Of a stretch of DNA of 64,000 bases, positions 34,878 through 44,284 are shown one piece after another. Position 1 is the stretch's first letter; the number at the start of each line of letters is the position of its first letter. The notes under the pieces were generated by a model, which saw nothing but the letters and a program-made list of their open reading frames with translations, was not told the origin of the DNA and made no database searches. The position numbers and the translations under genes were made by a program. Source of the stretch: Paenibacillus sp. FSL R10-2782 (GTDB lineage: Bacteria > Bacillota > Bacilli > Paenibacillales > Paenibacillaceae); assembly GCF_038592985.1 (NCBI RefSeq), contig NZ_CP151951.1, positions 3,835,001-3,899,000 on the forward strand, given 5' to 3'.

Positions 34878-35411
34878 TTATTTCTTGGTTGTTACTGTTT
34901 TTGCCGCTGCTTTCGGAGCTGTTTTTACTGCTGTTTTTGGAGCTGTTTTTACTACAGCTTTTGCAGGAGCTTTGTGGGTTACTTTTTTAGCTACAACATG
35001 ACGTGCAGCGGTTTTGTGGGCAGTTGCTTTTGTTTTTACAGCATGATGTTTTTTCACATGATGTTTAACGGTACGATGCTTCGCTTTTACTGCTTTTGCT
35101 TTGTGGGCTACTTTTTTGGAAACTGCTTTTTTGGCAGAAGCTTTCTTTGCTTTAGCAGGAGCTTTCTTTGCTTTAGTTGTTGCTTTATGAACTGTTGCAG
35201 ATTTTTTAACAGGTGCTTTCACCACAGGTGTTTTTGTCACAGGTGCTTTTACAGCAGGTGCTTTAGTTGCCGGGGTTGCGACCGCCGATGCTTTCGCTGC
35301 TGGTGCAGTTGATGTGGCTGGAGTTGCTGTAGCGGCGAATGCACTGCTTGCTCCTCCCAATACGCTTACTACGGTCAATACGGCTGCTACATTTTTAGTC
35401 CATTTTTTCAT
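34878..35411 (-). CDS. Secreted Lys/Ala-rich, histone-H1-like protein
   Basis: A 177-residue low-complexity protein. Residues 1-26 are a clear signal peptide (MKKWTKN, hydrophobic core, ASSAFA). The mature part is composed almost wholly of Lys, Ala, Thr, Val and Pro with a His-rich patch (KHHVKKHH), is extremely basic and has PAKA/KAPVK-type repeats like histone H1 tails. There are no Cys and almost no acidic residues. Being secreted, it more likely binds teichoic acids, extracellular DNA or polysaccharide than chromosomal DNA. AAAGGAGAGG precedes ATG 35411. It stands between the OmpR-type system and the giant repeat gene. The function is unknown. Confidence 0.75.
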   Translation of the reverse strand: MKKWTKNVAAVLTVVSVLGGASSAFAATATPATSTAPAAKASAVATPATKAPAVKAPVTKTPVVKAPVKKSATVHKATTKAKKAPAKAKKASAKKAVSKKVAHKAKAVKAKHRTVKHHVKKHHAVKTKATAHKTAARHVVAKKVTHKAPAKAVVKTAPKTAVKTAPKAAAKTVTTKK

Positions 35412-35495
35412 GATTGTATCACCTCTCCTTTAAAGTATCTTTAGCTTATCAGGAGAATTCGGGATAATTGTGGAGCAAATATGTGAAAAGTATAT

Positions 35496-35542
35496 GAAAA
35501 AGCGTGCAGCTCTGTATCTTGAAAACACACGAGCTACACGCT
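35496..35542 (-). terminator. Terminator of the giant repeat gene
   Basis: AGCGTG-AGCTC pairs with GAGCT-CACGCT over about 14 bp, followed by TTTTT on the minus strand. Confidence 0.75.
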
Positions 35543-35558
35543 ATAACAATCACCTTCA

Positions 35559-38500
35559 CTAACCGATGGCGATCCAGGAAACAATGCCGTAATTATGCGA
35601 GGTTTCGTTCCACTTGGTTACGACGATCACAGCTCCATCCGGCGTTTGCGATTTCAGCGTCGCATGAAAGAGAGGATGGTTCGTCATCGCTACCAGCGTA
35701 TAGTCTGGATTCATAAAAGGCTCTGCGAATACAATGGTAACCTCCGTCTCTCCTTCACTGCCCTTCAAAAGAAACGGCGCTCTGCCAAACTGTTGCAATG
35801 CCGACTGATTGGCACAGGTACGGACCGGGTTGATGCTCAAATGCTCCGGCTTCACGGCATTCAGCTCCAGCTCACGTGATCCTATGGAGCCTTCCACCAG
35901 ATGATGCCCTTCGACACTTTGCTCCGCCAAGTGATGGCTTTGTACCGCAGCGACCTGTAAATGCTCTGGTCCCACAGCTTCGGGGCTCAGTATCTCACTA
36001 TCGACAGCCTGTGCTTTCAGATGACTGCGGGATACACTCTCCGCCTGGAGTCTGTCGCCACTGATGCCTTCCTCTGGCAAAAGCCCCGAGAGGTGAATAT
36101 CTGTGGATAGCTGAGCCAGTGTCACCGCCCCTGGCTTCAGGTGGGACGTATCAATAACTTCCTCCCCAATGTGTTGGCCTTCAATGGACTCCTCAGCCAT
36201 ATGCCAGGACTGTACCGCTCCATTCGCGATCTTACTGGACGTAACGGATCCTTCCTGCAAGGCATCCTCCGACACCGCCTGCCAGCCTACATGCTGTTGC
36301 TGGATGGCCCCTGCTTGCAGATGCTCCGACTGGACGGAATCCAGTCCGATATGCTTTGACTGAACCGCGCCCTCTGCCAGCGCAGATTCTTGTACCGCCC
36401 CATCAGCCAGATGTAGGGGGTGTACCGCTTGTTCCGTCAGATGTACGGAGCTTACGCTGGCTTCTGCCAGATTCGAAGCACGCACCGCCCGAAGTGCAAG
36501 CTTCTCTGCAGTCACGCACCCCGCCTGGAGCGCGTGAACGGACACACTCCCCGGCGCGATATGCCGGGTCAGCACTGCCGAAGCCTGCAAATGGGCAGAG
36601 GTGACAGCTTCAGGGGCCAAATGGTCCGAATGGATGACTTCCTCTGCCAGATGGTTTCCTTGCACCGCTTCGTCCGTAATGTGCCACGGCTGGATCGAGT
36701 GAGCGGACAGCTTGGTGGACGTCACGCTCTCATCTGCCAGTTTGTCGGACGTAACAGACTCATCCTGTAAGGCATGGGTTGATATCGCCTGTGATGCGAT
36801 ATGCACGCCCTGAATGGTTTCAATTTGCAAATGGTGCGGCTGGATGGACTCCGGTGCGATGTGCACGGACTTCACCGCCCCCTCTGCCAGCGCTCTGTCC
36901 TGCACCGCTCCGTCTGCCAGATGCTGGGGGTGTACTGCCTGCGCAGACAGATGCAGAGGACCTACGCTACCTTCTGCGAGGTTCATTCCTTGCACCGAGC
37001 GCGCCGCCAGCTTTTCCGAGGTGATGCTTTCCGCTTGAAGCGCACGACCGGATACGCTATCCGGGGCCAGGTGTCTCGTAAGCACAGCCGAAGCCTGCAA
37101 ATGGGCAGAGGTGACGGCTTCTGGGGCTAAATGGCTCGACTGGATAGCCTCTTCTGCCAGATGGTTTCCTTGCACAGCTTCGTCCGTAATGTGCCACGGC
37201 TGGACCGAGTGGGCGGACAGCTTGGCGGCCGTCACGCTCTGATCTGCCAGTTTGTCGGATGTAACCGACTCATCCTGCAAGACATCGGTCGATATCGCCT
37301 GTGATGCGATATGCACGCCCTGAATGGTTTCAATTTGCAAATGGTGCGGCTGGATGGACTCCGGTGCGATGTGCACGGACTTCACCGCCCCCTCTGCCAG
37401 CGCTCTATCCTGTACCGCTCCAGCTGCCAGATGCTGGGGGTGTACTGCCTGCGCAGACAGATGTAGAGGACCTACGCTACCTTCTGCGAGGTTCATTCCT
37501 TGCACCGAACGCGCCGCCAGCTTTTCAGAGGTGATGCTTTCCGCTTGAAGCGCACGACTAGATACGCTATCCGGGGCCATATGGCTCGTAAGCACCGCTG
37601 AAGCCTGCAAATGGGCAGAGGTGACGGCTTCTGGGGCTAAATGGCTCGACTGGATAGCCTCTTCTGCCAGATGGTTTCCTTGCACCGCTTCGTCCGTAAT
37701 GTGCCACGGCTGGACCGAGTGGGCGGACAGCTTGGCGGCCGTCACGCTCTGATCTGCCAGTTTGTCGGATGTAACCGACTCATCCTGCAAGACATCGGTC
37801 GATATCGCCTGTGATGCGATATGCACGCCCTGAATAGTTCCGAGATGCAGATGATGTGGCTGGATGGACTCCGGTGCGATATGCACGGACTTCACCGCCC
37901 CCTCTGCCAGCGCTCTGTCCTGCACCGCTCCGTCTGCCAGATGCCGGGTGTGTACTGCCTGCGCAGACAGATGCAGAGGACCTACGCTACCTTCTGCGAG
38001 GTTCATTCCTTGCACCGAGCGCGCCGCCAGCTTTTCAGAGGTGATGCTTTCCGCTTGAAGCGCACGACCGGATACGCTATCCGGGGCCAAGTGTCTCGTA
38101 AGCACAGCCGAAGCCTGCAAATGGGCAGAGGTGACGGCTTCGGGGGCCAAATGGCTCGATTGAATCGCTTCTTCTGACAAATGGTTTCCTTGCACCGCTT
38201 TGTCCGTAATGTGCCACGGCTGGACCGAGTGGGCGGACAGCTTGGCGGCCGTCACGCTCTGATCTGCCAGTTTGTCGGATGTAACCGACTCATCCTGCAA
38301 GACATCGGTCGATATCGCCTGTGATGCGATATGCACGCCCTGAATGGTTTCAATTTGCAGATGATGCGGCTGGATGGACTCCGGTGCGATATGCACGGAC
38401 TTCACCGCCCCCTCTGCCAGCGCTCTGTCCTGCACCGCTCCGTCTGCCAGATGCCGGGGGTGTACCGCCTGCGCAGACAGATGTGGAGGGCCGACGCTGT

Positions 38501-41300
38501 CTTCCGCCAGATTCATTGCCTGCACCGAGCGTGCTGCCAGCTTTTCAGAGGTGATGCTTTCCGCTTGAAGCGCACGACCGGATACGCTATCCGGGGCCAG
38601 ATGTCTCGTAAGCACCGTAGAAGCTTGCAGATGAACCGAGGTGACCGCTCCGGCTGCCAAATGCGCAGAATCCACAGCCGCTACTGCCAAATGGCTCCTT
38701 TGCACCGCTTCATCTGTTATGTGCCCAGACTGCACCGAATGGGCAGACAGCTTGGTGGAAGTAACACTCCCCTCTGCCAGTTTGGCAGAAGTGACCGCCT
38801 CATCTTGTAAGGCCGGGGTCGTCACAGCCTGCAATGCGATATGCTCCCCCTGAACGACCCCGTTTTGCAAGTGATCGGATTGGATGGATTCCGACGCAAG
38901 ATGCCCTGACTTTACGGCATTCTGAGCCAGTGCGGTTTCTTGTACCGCTCCGGCTGCCAAATGGTGAGTGTGTACCGCTTGCACAGCCAAATGTGCAGGG
39001 CCGACGCTGTTTTCCGCCAGGTTGGGTGCTTGCACGGACCCAGCCGCCAGCTTCTCCGAGGTGACGCTTTCCGCCTGAAGTATATGACCGGATACGCTAT
39101 CCGGGGCGAGATGCTTGGTCAGGACCGATGCAGACTGCAAATGGTTGGAGGTGACGGATTCAGGAGCGAGATGATTCGCTTCCACCGCTTCAACAGCCAG
39201 ATGATTGCTCTGTACAGCTTTATCCGTGATATGCCACGGCTGCACGGAACGTCCGGACAGCTTGGAGGAGGTTACGCTGCCCTCTGCCAATTTAGGAGCT
39301 GTAATCGCCAGATCATTAATTTTATCCGTTGCTACACTCTCTGGCGACAGTTTCAGCGAAGTTACCGCATGATCCTGCAAATGATGGGAGTACACCGCTC
39401 CATTCGCCAGATGCCCTGTTTGAACAGCGCCTGCACCCAATATGTCTGCGGTAACAGATTGCCCTTGCAAGGCCGAGGTTCCAACACTTCCGTTCCCGAT
39501 ATGCTCACTCAGCACAGAACCCACGGCCAAATGCGCCGAACGAACGGACTCAGCCTGTAATGCCTTACCACCCACACTTTTGTCCGCCAGATGTTTTTCA
39601 CGAATAGCCCCGGACGCAATGTGTACATCTGCAATTTCTTGAGGCGCAATTTTATTTCTGGTTACCGCCCCTGCGGCAATTTTGCTTTCCGTAATCGCTT
39701 CGTCAGCAATTTTGTCAGGCTTAATAGCGTTCGAAGCAATGTGATTTTCCTTGACCGCCTGATTCGCCACATGGTGATCCAGAACTGCGCCCTTCCCTAA
39801 TTTCTCGCTCGTGACAGCCCCGGACTGTATATGATGCTCCGTAACCGCACCCGTTACAATATGATTTTCCCGAATAATTTCGGATTGAAGATGTATTGAA
39901 GATACCGCCTCTGGAGCAAGCTGAGGCCCTTGTATAGCCGCTGTAGCAATATGTCTGGTAAGTACCGCCTCATCGGCGATTTTGTGTGGTAAAATGCTTT
40001 GATCCGATATTTTGGATGAAGTCACGGATTGATCGACAATTTGCAGCGAGCCTACAGACTGATCTGCCAACTTATTGGACTGGATGCTCCGGTCCGCCAA
40101 ATGACGAGCTAACACTTCTCCCGTTCCAAGCTGCTCTTCCCCAATAGAGCCAGGACTCAGATGCTTTCTTTCAATCGCTCCTGCCTGAATATGCGCACCG
40201 GTGACCGCCCCGAGCTCCAGATGACGCCCGCTGACCCCCCCTTCCTCCAGTTGCTCCCTGCCCACAATTCCGTCAGAAAGCTGCTGGCGGTTAATCGAAC
40301 CGGGTGCCAGATGCCGGGCAGTGATGGCATGCTCCGTTAAATGAAAACCTTCAATGCTGCCAGCCTGAATCTTAGAGCCATCCACAGCCCCATCCCGCAG
40401 TTTGGACGTGGTCACAGACTGGTCCCCAAGCTTGGAGCTGTCGACAGCCTCATTGGCCAAATTAGTAGATTGTATTGTGCCGCTGCGAATTTTATCGGCA
40501 GTGATCGCCTGATCCTGCAGCATTTCCGAAGACACAATCCATTGCTTAAAGTGTCGGCTTTCAATCGAGCCGTTCGCGATATGATCGCTGCTGATAATCT
40601 TATCGGCCAGCTTTTCCGGGGTGATGCTGCCATCGCGAAGCTTCTCACCGCCGATGGAACGATCCTGCAACTTGCTGCCTGCCACCGATGCGTCCGACAG
40701 ATGCTCCACCGTAATGGAATCCGGGGCAATTTTCGAAGAAGTTACTGCACCGTCAGCTATTTTAATGGTATGAACAGCATAATCCGCCAGAGTTTCCGTT
40801 TGGATGCTCTCTTGCTTCATCTTGCTGGCATCTATGGACGCGGGAGCGATCTTCTCACCGGTTACAGCCAGATCACTCAAATCGTCTGTATAGATGAAAG
40901 CATTGTTTACATGCGGTGCCTTTTTATTATTCAAAATTTCTTCGACGTCAATCGCTTCAGACGGTGGCTCAGACAGGGGCTCAGGCTCTTCGGGCACATC
41001 CATCAATACTTGAGTTTCCTCTGCTTCACCTTCAGCTTCAGCTTCACCTTCACCTTCACCTTCACCTTCACCTATAGCCTCGTACTCAATTGGAATTTCA
41101 GGCTCTGCAATGATCTGTTGCTCCGGCTCCTCTATCGTTGGGGGAGGCGGAGAAGCAACCTGATGAAGTGTCGCTTCTGTTTCCCTCTCCGCAGGCTGTG
41201 GCTTCAAGCGCTGTATCATACTTAATTCATTCATATCCGGGTCAATTACACGATAGAGCGGCTTTTTGCTTCTGGTGGTTTTTCGGCTCTTGTTCTTCAA
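35559..41300 (-). CDS. Giant decapeptide-repeat protein (1913 residues) with WIAG-like tail
   Basis: Residues ~1-150 are charged and of low complexity (KNKSRKTTRSKK at the start, a Pro/Glu stretch, a run of alternating Glu and Gly/Ala). Residues ~150-1815 consist of some 160 degenerate ten-residue units of the form (A/S)V-x-x-x-(H/K)(L/I)-(A/x)-x-x, for example SVTSDKLADQ and AIQSSHLAPE, with hydrophobics at fixed positions as in solenoid or trimeric beta-helix fibres. The final ~90 residues are non-repetitive and end NYGIVSWIAIG, which resembles the WIAG-tail of Paenibacillus proteins. There is no signal peptide, no Cys-rich part and no sortase motif. The start is TTG 41300, 8 nt after GGGAG. 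It may be a long fibre on the cell or spore surface, or a structural protein released by lysis; this is inference. Confidence 0.8.
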   Translation of the reverse strand: MKNKSRKTTRSKKPLYRVIDPDMNELSMIQRLKPQPAERETEATLHQVASPPPPTIEEPEQQIIAEPEIPIEYEAIGEGEGEGEGEAEAEGEAEETQVLMDVPEEPEPLSEPPSEAIDVEEILNNKKAPHVNNAFIYTDDLSDLAVTGEKIAPASIDASKMKQESIQTETLADYAVHTIKIADGAVTSSKIAPDSITVEHLSDASVAGSKLQDRSIGGEKLRDGSITPEKLADKIISSDHIANGSIESRHFKQWIVSSEMLQDQAITADKIRSGTIQSTNLANEAVDSSKLGDQSVTTSKLRDGAVDGSKIQAGSIEGFHLTEHAITARHLAPGSINRQQLSDGIVGREQLEEGGVSGRHLELGAVTGAHIQAGAIERKHLSPGSIGEEQLGTGEVLARHLADRSIQSNKLADQSVGSLQIVDQSVTSSKISDQSILPHKIADEAVLTRHIATAAIQGPQLAPEAVSSIHLQSEIIRENHIVTGAVTEHHIQSGAVTSEKLGKGAVLDHHVANQAVKENHIASNAIKPDKIADEAITESKIAAGAVTRNKIAPQEIADVHIASGAIREKHLADKSVGGKALQAESVRSAHLAVGSVLSEHIGNGSVGTSALQGQSVTADILGAGAVQTGHLANGAVYSHHLQDHAVTSLKLSPESVATDKINDLAITAPKLAEGSVTSSKLSGRSVQPWHITDKAVQSNHLAVEAVEANHLAPESVTSNHLQSASVLTKHLAPDSVSGHILQAESVTSEKLAAGSVQAPNLAENSVGPAHLAVQAVHTHHLAAGAVQETALAQNAVKSGHLASESIQSDHLQNGVVQGEHIALQAVTTPALQDEAVTSAKLAEGSVTSTKLSAHSVQSGHITDEAVQRSHLAVAAVDSAHLAAGAVTSVHLQASTVLTRHLAPDSVSGRALQAESITSEKLAARSVQAMNLAEDSVGPPHLSAQAVHPRHLADGAVQDRALAEGAVKSVHIAPESIQPHHLQIETIQGVHIASQAISTDVLQDESVTSDKLADQSVTAAKLSAHSVQPWHITDKAVQGNHLSEEAIQSSHLAPEAVTSAHLQASAVLTRHLAPDSVSGRALQAESITSEKLAARSVQGMNLAEGSVGPLHLSAQAVHTRHLADGAVQDRALAEGAVKSVHIAPESIQPHHLHLGTIQGVHIASQAISTDVLQDESVTSDKLADQSVTAAKLSAHSVQPWHITDEAVQGNHLAEEAIQSSHLAPEAVTSAHLQASAVLTSHMAPDSVSSRALQAESITSEKLAARSVQGMNLAEGSVGPLHLSAQAVHPQHLAAGAVQDRALAEGAVKSVHIAPESIQPHHLQIETIQGVHIASQAISTDVLQDESVTSDKLADQSVTAAKLSAHSVQPWHITDEAVQGNHLAEEAIQSSHLAPEAVTSAHLQASAVLTRHLAPDSVSGRALQAESITSEKLAARSVQGMNLAEGSVGPLHLSAQAVHPQHLADGAVQDRALAEGAVKSVHIAPESIQPHHLQIETIQGVHIASQAISTHALQDESVTSDKLADESVTSTKLSAHSIQPWHITDEAVQGNHLAEEVIHSDHLAPEAVTSAHLQASAVLTRHIAPGSVSVHALQAGCVTAEKLALRAVRASNLAEASVSSVHLTEQAVHPLHLADGAVQESALAEGAVQSKHIGLDSVQSEHLQAGAIQQQHVGWQAVSEDALQEGSVTSSKIANGAVQSWHMAEESIEGQHIGEEVIDTSHLKPGAVTLAQLSTDIHLSGLLPEEGISGDRLQAESVSRSHLKAQAVDSEILSPEAVGPEHLQVAAVQSHHLAEQSVEGHHLVEGSIGSRELELNAVKPEHLSINPVRTCANQSALQQFGRAPFLLKGSEGETEVTIVFAEPFMNPDYTLVAMTNHPLFHATLKSQTPDGAVIVVTKWNETSHNYGIVSWIAIG
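36301..38850 (-). repeat. 510-bp tandem repeats inside the giant protein gene
   Basis: The same landmark sequences return every 510 bp (for example at 36811, 37321, 37831 and 38341), with weaker copies one period on either side. 510 bp equals 17 units of 30 bp, so the higher-order repeat keeps frame and decapeptide phase. The central copies are almost identical, showing recent duplication or gene conversion. Confidence 0.85.
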
Positions 41301-41416
41301 GCAGCTCTCTCCCTTCTCATATTTATCGTTACGGCATCATATGCAGCCTCTTAGGCACTTGCCACCCTGCATACGGGATTCACTTTTGCCCAAATAAGGG
41401 TCTATAAAATCCACGT

Positions 41417-41444
41417 TTGAAAAAAAATTGTTAAAAGTTAAAAT
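41417..41444 (+). promoter_or_regulatory. Probable promoter of fabV
   Basis: TTGAAA and TAAAAT separated by 16 nt, 45 nt before the start codon. Confidence 0.45.
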
Positions 41445-41488
41445 AGTAAGGGTGAAGATTGCTATAAGAAGAGAGGAATTACAATAAT

Positions 41489-42676
41489 ATGATTATCAAA
41501 CCAAGAACACGCGGCTTTATCTGCACCACTGCTCATCCGGTGGGGTGTGCCCAACATGTTCAAGAGCAAATTAACTATGTACAAGCCCGTCCAGCTATCG
41601 AGGGACCTCGCAATGTGCTTGTGATCGGGGCATCTGCCGGATATGGCCTGGCTTCCCGCATTACGGCTGCATTTGGAGCGCGGGCCAATACCATCGGCGT
41701 ATACCGTCCCAGTAATGCTACTGCTACACGGACAGCATCGGCAGGCTGGTACAATTCCGCAGCATTCGAAAAGGCTGCTCAAGAAGCAGGGCTTAAATCC
41801 TTTAGCGTGACAGGGGATGCCTTCTCGGATGAAATCAAAGCCAAAACGGTGGAGGTCATTCGCAAAGAGCTGGGGCAAGTCGATTTGGTCGTTTACAGCG
41901 TCGCCTCCGGTCGTCGCACGAATCCCCGTACAGGCGAAACGTTTAATTCCGTGCTCAAACCTATCGGCAAGCCATACACAAATAAAACAGTCAACTTCCA
42001 CACTGGCGAAGTGAGCAGCGTTACACTGGAACCTGCAACAGAAGAAGAAGTACAGGCGACTGTAGAGGTTATGGGCGGCGAGGACTGGCAGTTGTGGATC
42101 GAAGCCTTGCGTGAGGGCGGTGTGCTGGCTGATTCAGCGACCACCTTCTCCTTTTCGTATATCGGTTCAGATATTACCCAGGCCGTCTATAGAGAAGGCA
42201 CGATCGGAAGTGCAAAGGATCATCTGGAAGCCACAGCACAACAGCTGAACGATCAGTTGAAAGCCACTGGCGGACGCGCCTTCGTCGCAGTCACCAAAGG
42301 ACTGGTCACCCAATCCAGCTCTGCGATCCCGGTCGTACCTCTGTATATTTCCGCTTTGTACAAGGTAATGAAGGAAAAAGGATTACATGAAGGCTGCGTG
42401 GAGCAAAGCTACCGTCTGTTCTCCGAGCGTCTATATGCCCCAGAAACTGCTGTGGATGAGGAAGGACGCATTCGCATTGATGATTGGGAGCTACGTGAAG
42501 ACGTGCAGGCTGAGGTAGCGAAAATATGGAACGAGCTGACAACAGACAATATCTACGAGTTGTCCGATCTTGAGGGATATCGTAGCGAATTTTTCAAACT
42601 TTTCGGTTTTGAGTTCGAGGGTGTGGACTATGAGGCCGACATTGATCCGATCGTGGATATTTCTGCCGTTCGCTAA
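41489..42676 (+). CDS. fabV: Trans-2-enoyl-ACP/CoA reductase FabV
   Basis: A 395-residue NADH-dependent enoyl reductase of the FabV/TER family, which carries out the last reduction of fatty-acid elongation. The Rossmann part has VLVIGASAGYGLASRI at ~43-58, later VVYSVASGRR, and the active-site Tyr234 and Lys243 obey the Y-x8-K spacing typical of FabV (YREGTIGSAK). Length agrees with the family. GAGAGGA precedes ATG 41489. FabV enzymes are known for low sensitivity to triclosan. It stands alone, apart from other fab genes. Confidence 0.93.
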   Translation: MIIKPRTRGFICTTAHPVGCAQHVQEQINYVQARPAIEGPRNVLVIGASAGYGLASRITAAFGARANTIGVYRPSNATATRTASAGWYNSAAFEKAAQEAGLKSFSVTGDAFSDEIKAKTVEVIRKELGQVDLVVYSVASGRRTNPRTGETFNSVLKPIGKPYTNKTVNFHTGEVSSVTLEPATEEEVQATVEVMGGEDWQLWIEALREGGVLADSATTFSFSYIGSDITQAVYREGTIGSAKDHLEATAQQLNDQLKATGGRAFVAVTKGLVTQSSSAIPVVPLYISALYKVMKEKGLHEGCVEQSYRLFSERLYAPETAVDEEGRIRIDDWELREDVQAEVAKIWNELTTDNIYELSDLEGYRSEFFKLFGFEFEGVDYEADIDPIVDISAVR

Positions 42677-42720
42677 GTCGTTTTAGTATCGTTGTTGTTA
42701 TTTTGTAAGAAAAGCAAAAA

Positions 42721-42765
42721 GCTGTTCTCCGACAGATGAGTATTCTGCTCTGCGTGGAGGACAGC
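42721..42765 (-). terminator. Hairpin with T run on the minus strand
   Basis: GCTGTTCTCC pairs with GGAGGACAGC (one G-U) and is followed by TTTTT on the minus strand. No minus-strand gene leading into it is visible; it might block antisense transcription into fabV. The surrounding 257 nt hold nothing else recognised. Confidence 0.4.
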
Positions 42766-42933
42766 AAAATGAAGCAAACATTGCAATTTTAAGATTCATT
42801 TGATATTGTACAAATAGGCATGGCAAAATCCCTCTTCGTAATAAGAGGGTAATCACAATTGGACAAGTCCTACCTTGCCAAACTGTATTTATTTGCTTAG
42901 CCTGCACATTCAACTCAAAAGGAGATGAACAAC

Positions 42934-43086
42934 ATGGCAAAAGACGTTATGTGTGAAGTGAACTCATGTACACACTGGGCTCAAGAAAATAAATGTAGCG
43001 CAAGCTCCATTTATATCGTAAGCAACAGACCTACAGACACTCACACGTCCGAAGAAACGGACTGCAAAACCTTTGAAGCAAAATAA
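42934..43086 (+). CDS. DUF1540 small Cys-rich protein
   Basis: A 50-residue protein with AAGGAGATG before ATG 42934. Four cysteines are spaced as in DUF1540 (CEVNSCTHWAQENKC and a last one in TDCKTF), suggesting a small metal-binding domain. Its role is unknown; relatives are frequent in Firmicutes. It has its own terminator. Confidence 0.8.
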   Translation: MAKDVMCEVNSCTHWAQENKCSASSIYIVSNRPTDTHTSEETDCKTFEAK

Positions 43087-43122
43087 GACAGGTCATTTCT
43101 GCAAAAAAATATTGGTTACCCT

Positions 43123-43151
43123 AAAGGAGCCCCTGATCGGGTTCCTTTTTC
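43123..43151 (+). terminator. Terminator of the DUF1540 gene
   Basis: AAAGGAGCCC pairs with GGGTTCCTTT, followed by TTTTT. Confidence 0.7.
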
Positions 43152-43161
43152 TTTTTACAGT

Positions 43162-43422
43162 TTAGCAAGAATGATAATTATTATCAAGTCCTTTTTTAAT
43201 AATGAAGGACAAATATATTATGGAAAATAAAAAAGAAGCGTCGCTCTGAACGATTCGCTTCTTGTGCTTGATTCTTTGTAATTGTTCCTGCTTGGTTGGC
43301 TTCATTCGCACATGCTGCGATATCTCGCCATAATGACCATTTGTTTTGCGGCTCTGTGCAGAGCAGTAGTTTCCGGCGCGCTTTGCCTTTCTTAGCGCTT
43401 TTTGTGTTTGAGTACGTGCCAT
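43162..43422 (-). CDS. Small basic conserved-looking protein
   Basis: An 86-residue protein with a strongly basic first half (MARTQTQKALRKAKRAG and a KHKKR motif near residue 53) and a hydrophobic stretch later. Small proteins of this make-up are common in Bacillus and Paenibacillus, but no function is known to me. GAAGG lies just before ATG 43422. The C-terminal 25 residues look unusual and may come from a frame change. Confidence 0.5.
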   Translation of the reverse strand: MARTQTQKALRKAKRAGNYCSAQSRKTNGHYGEISQHVRMKPTKQEQLQRIKHKKRIVQSDASFLFSIIYLSFIIKKGLDNNYHSC

Positions 43423-43515
43423 ATGACCTTCACTCTCCTTGATTGGACTCCATCCATCATAGCATCCGGGACCCCAATCGTGAAGAGCGCAAGTGTATGG
43501 TGCTCACTCATATCA

Positions 43516-43887
43516 TTAAATGTCGGAAAAAGGATTGGTCTCGCCACTTGCGGCTGCTATAACAAAAACAACGATTATGAAAATAATGATCAGTGCATAG
43601 ATCAGCGTTCCGATAATGCTGCATACTAATCCGGCAATGGCCATACCTTTGCCCTGTTCGCCATGACGGTTAATTTCCTTCAGCGAAAGACTGGACAAAA
43701 TAATACCAATGATTCCGATAATGAACCCCAGATAGGGAATGACAACAGCTAAAATACCCAGTACCATCGAAGCTACAGCTTTATTATTTGTAGGCGGAAG
43801 CTGTGGAGGCGGGTTAAATGGGGCGTTATAACCATTCGTCTCCTGAAAAGGATCGGACGATTGGGGGTCTTTGTATAAATTACTCAT
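43516..43887 (-). CDS. DUF4190 membrane protein
   Basis: A 123-residue protein: a Pro/Asn-rich cytoplasmic N-terminus (~1-36), then two hydrophobic segments with AVASMVLGILAVVIPYLGFIIGIIGIILS-type sequence (given in part: VLGILAVVIPYLGFIIGIIG) and GKGMAIAGLVCSIIGTLIY, the DUF4190 pattern. Function unknown. ATG 43887. Confidence 0.75.
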   Translation of the reverse strand: MSNLYKDPQSSDPFQETNGYNAPFNPPPQLPPTNNKAVASMVLGILAVVIPYLGFIIGIIGIILSSLSLKEINRHGEQGKGMAIAGLVCSIIGTLIYALIIIFIIVVFVIAAASGETNPFSDI

Positions 43888-44186
43888 TTGTCTGATTCAG
43901 CTCCAATATGTAAAATAGCAATATATACGTTCTAGGGTACCACAATCTTACAAATCAGGACAGTACTTATTTCAAAAAATGATGGTTATCTTTTAAAGCC
44001 ATATGCAATTCTGATTAAGTTCACAATACATTTCACCGCAATACGTCTGTACTTAATTGTTGAGATCATTGGCTTTATACAAAGGTGTCTCACGCTTATA
44101 CTGAATTGCCTTTGCATATGACCTCCAGCCGCTTCCCATTCCCAAAACGTAATGCTATCCAATAGCTGCAGTAGGTTCAATCGAGG

Positions 44187-44231
44187 AAATAGATCCGTTT
44201 ACCTTTCGACGGGGCGATCTATTTCTTTTTG
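44187..44231 (+). terminator. Orphan terminator
   Basis: AAATAGATC pairs with GATCTATTT and is followed by CTTTTTG. No plus-strand gene precedes it. Confidence 0.55.
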
Positions 44232-44284
44232 TTTTGGTTCAATGCAATAACAAGCGTGACGATTAATCCGATTAGCGTAACTAG

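Noticed and set aside
36301..38850. CRISPR array or satellite DNA
   Set aside because: The periods are 30 bp and 510 bp without unique spacers, and the frame is open throughout on the minus strand, so it is a protein repeat.
40341..41225. Plus-strand frame opposite the giant repeat gene, with Phe/Thr repeats
   Set aside because: The repeats are the reverse reading of the decapeptide and Glu-rich coding sequence; the minus strand has the regular 10-residue pattern.
43986..44180. A 64-codon minus-strand frame as a transposase remnant
   Set aside because: No transposase motif, inverted repeats or target duplication could be found.
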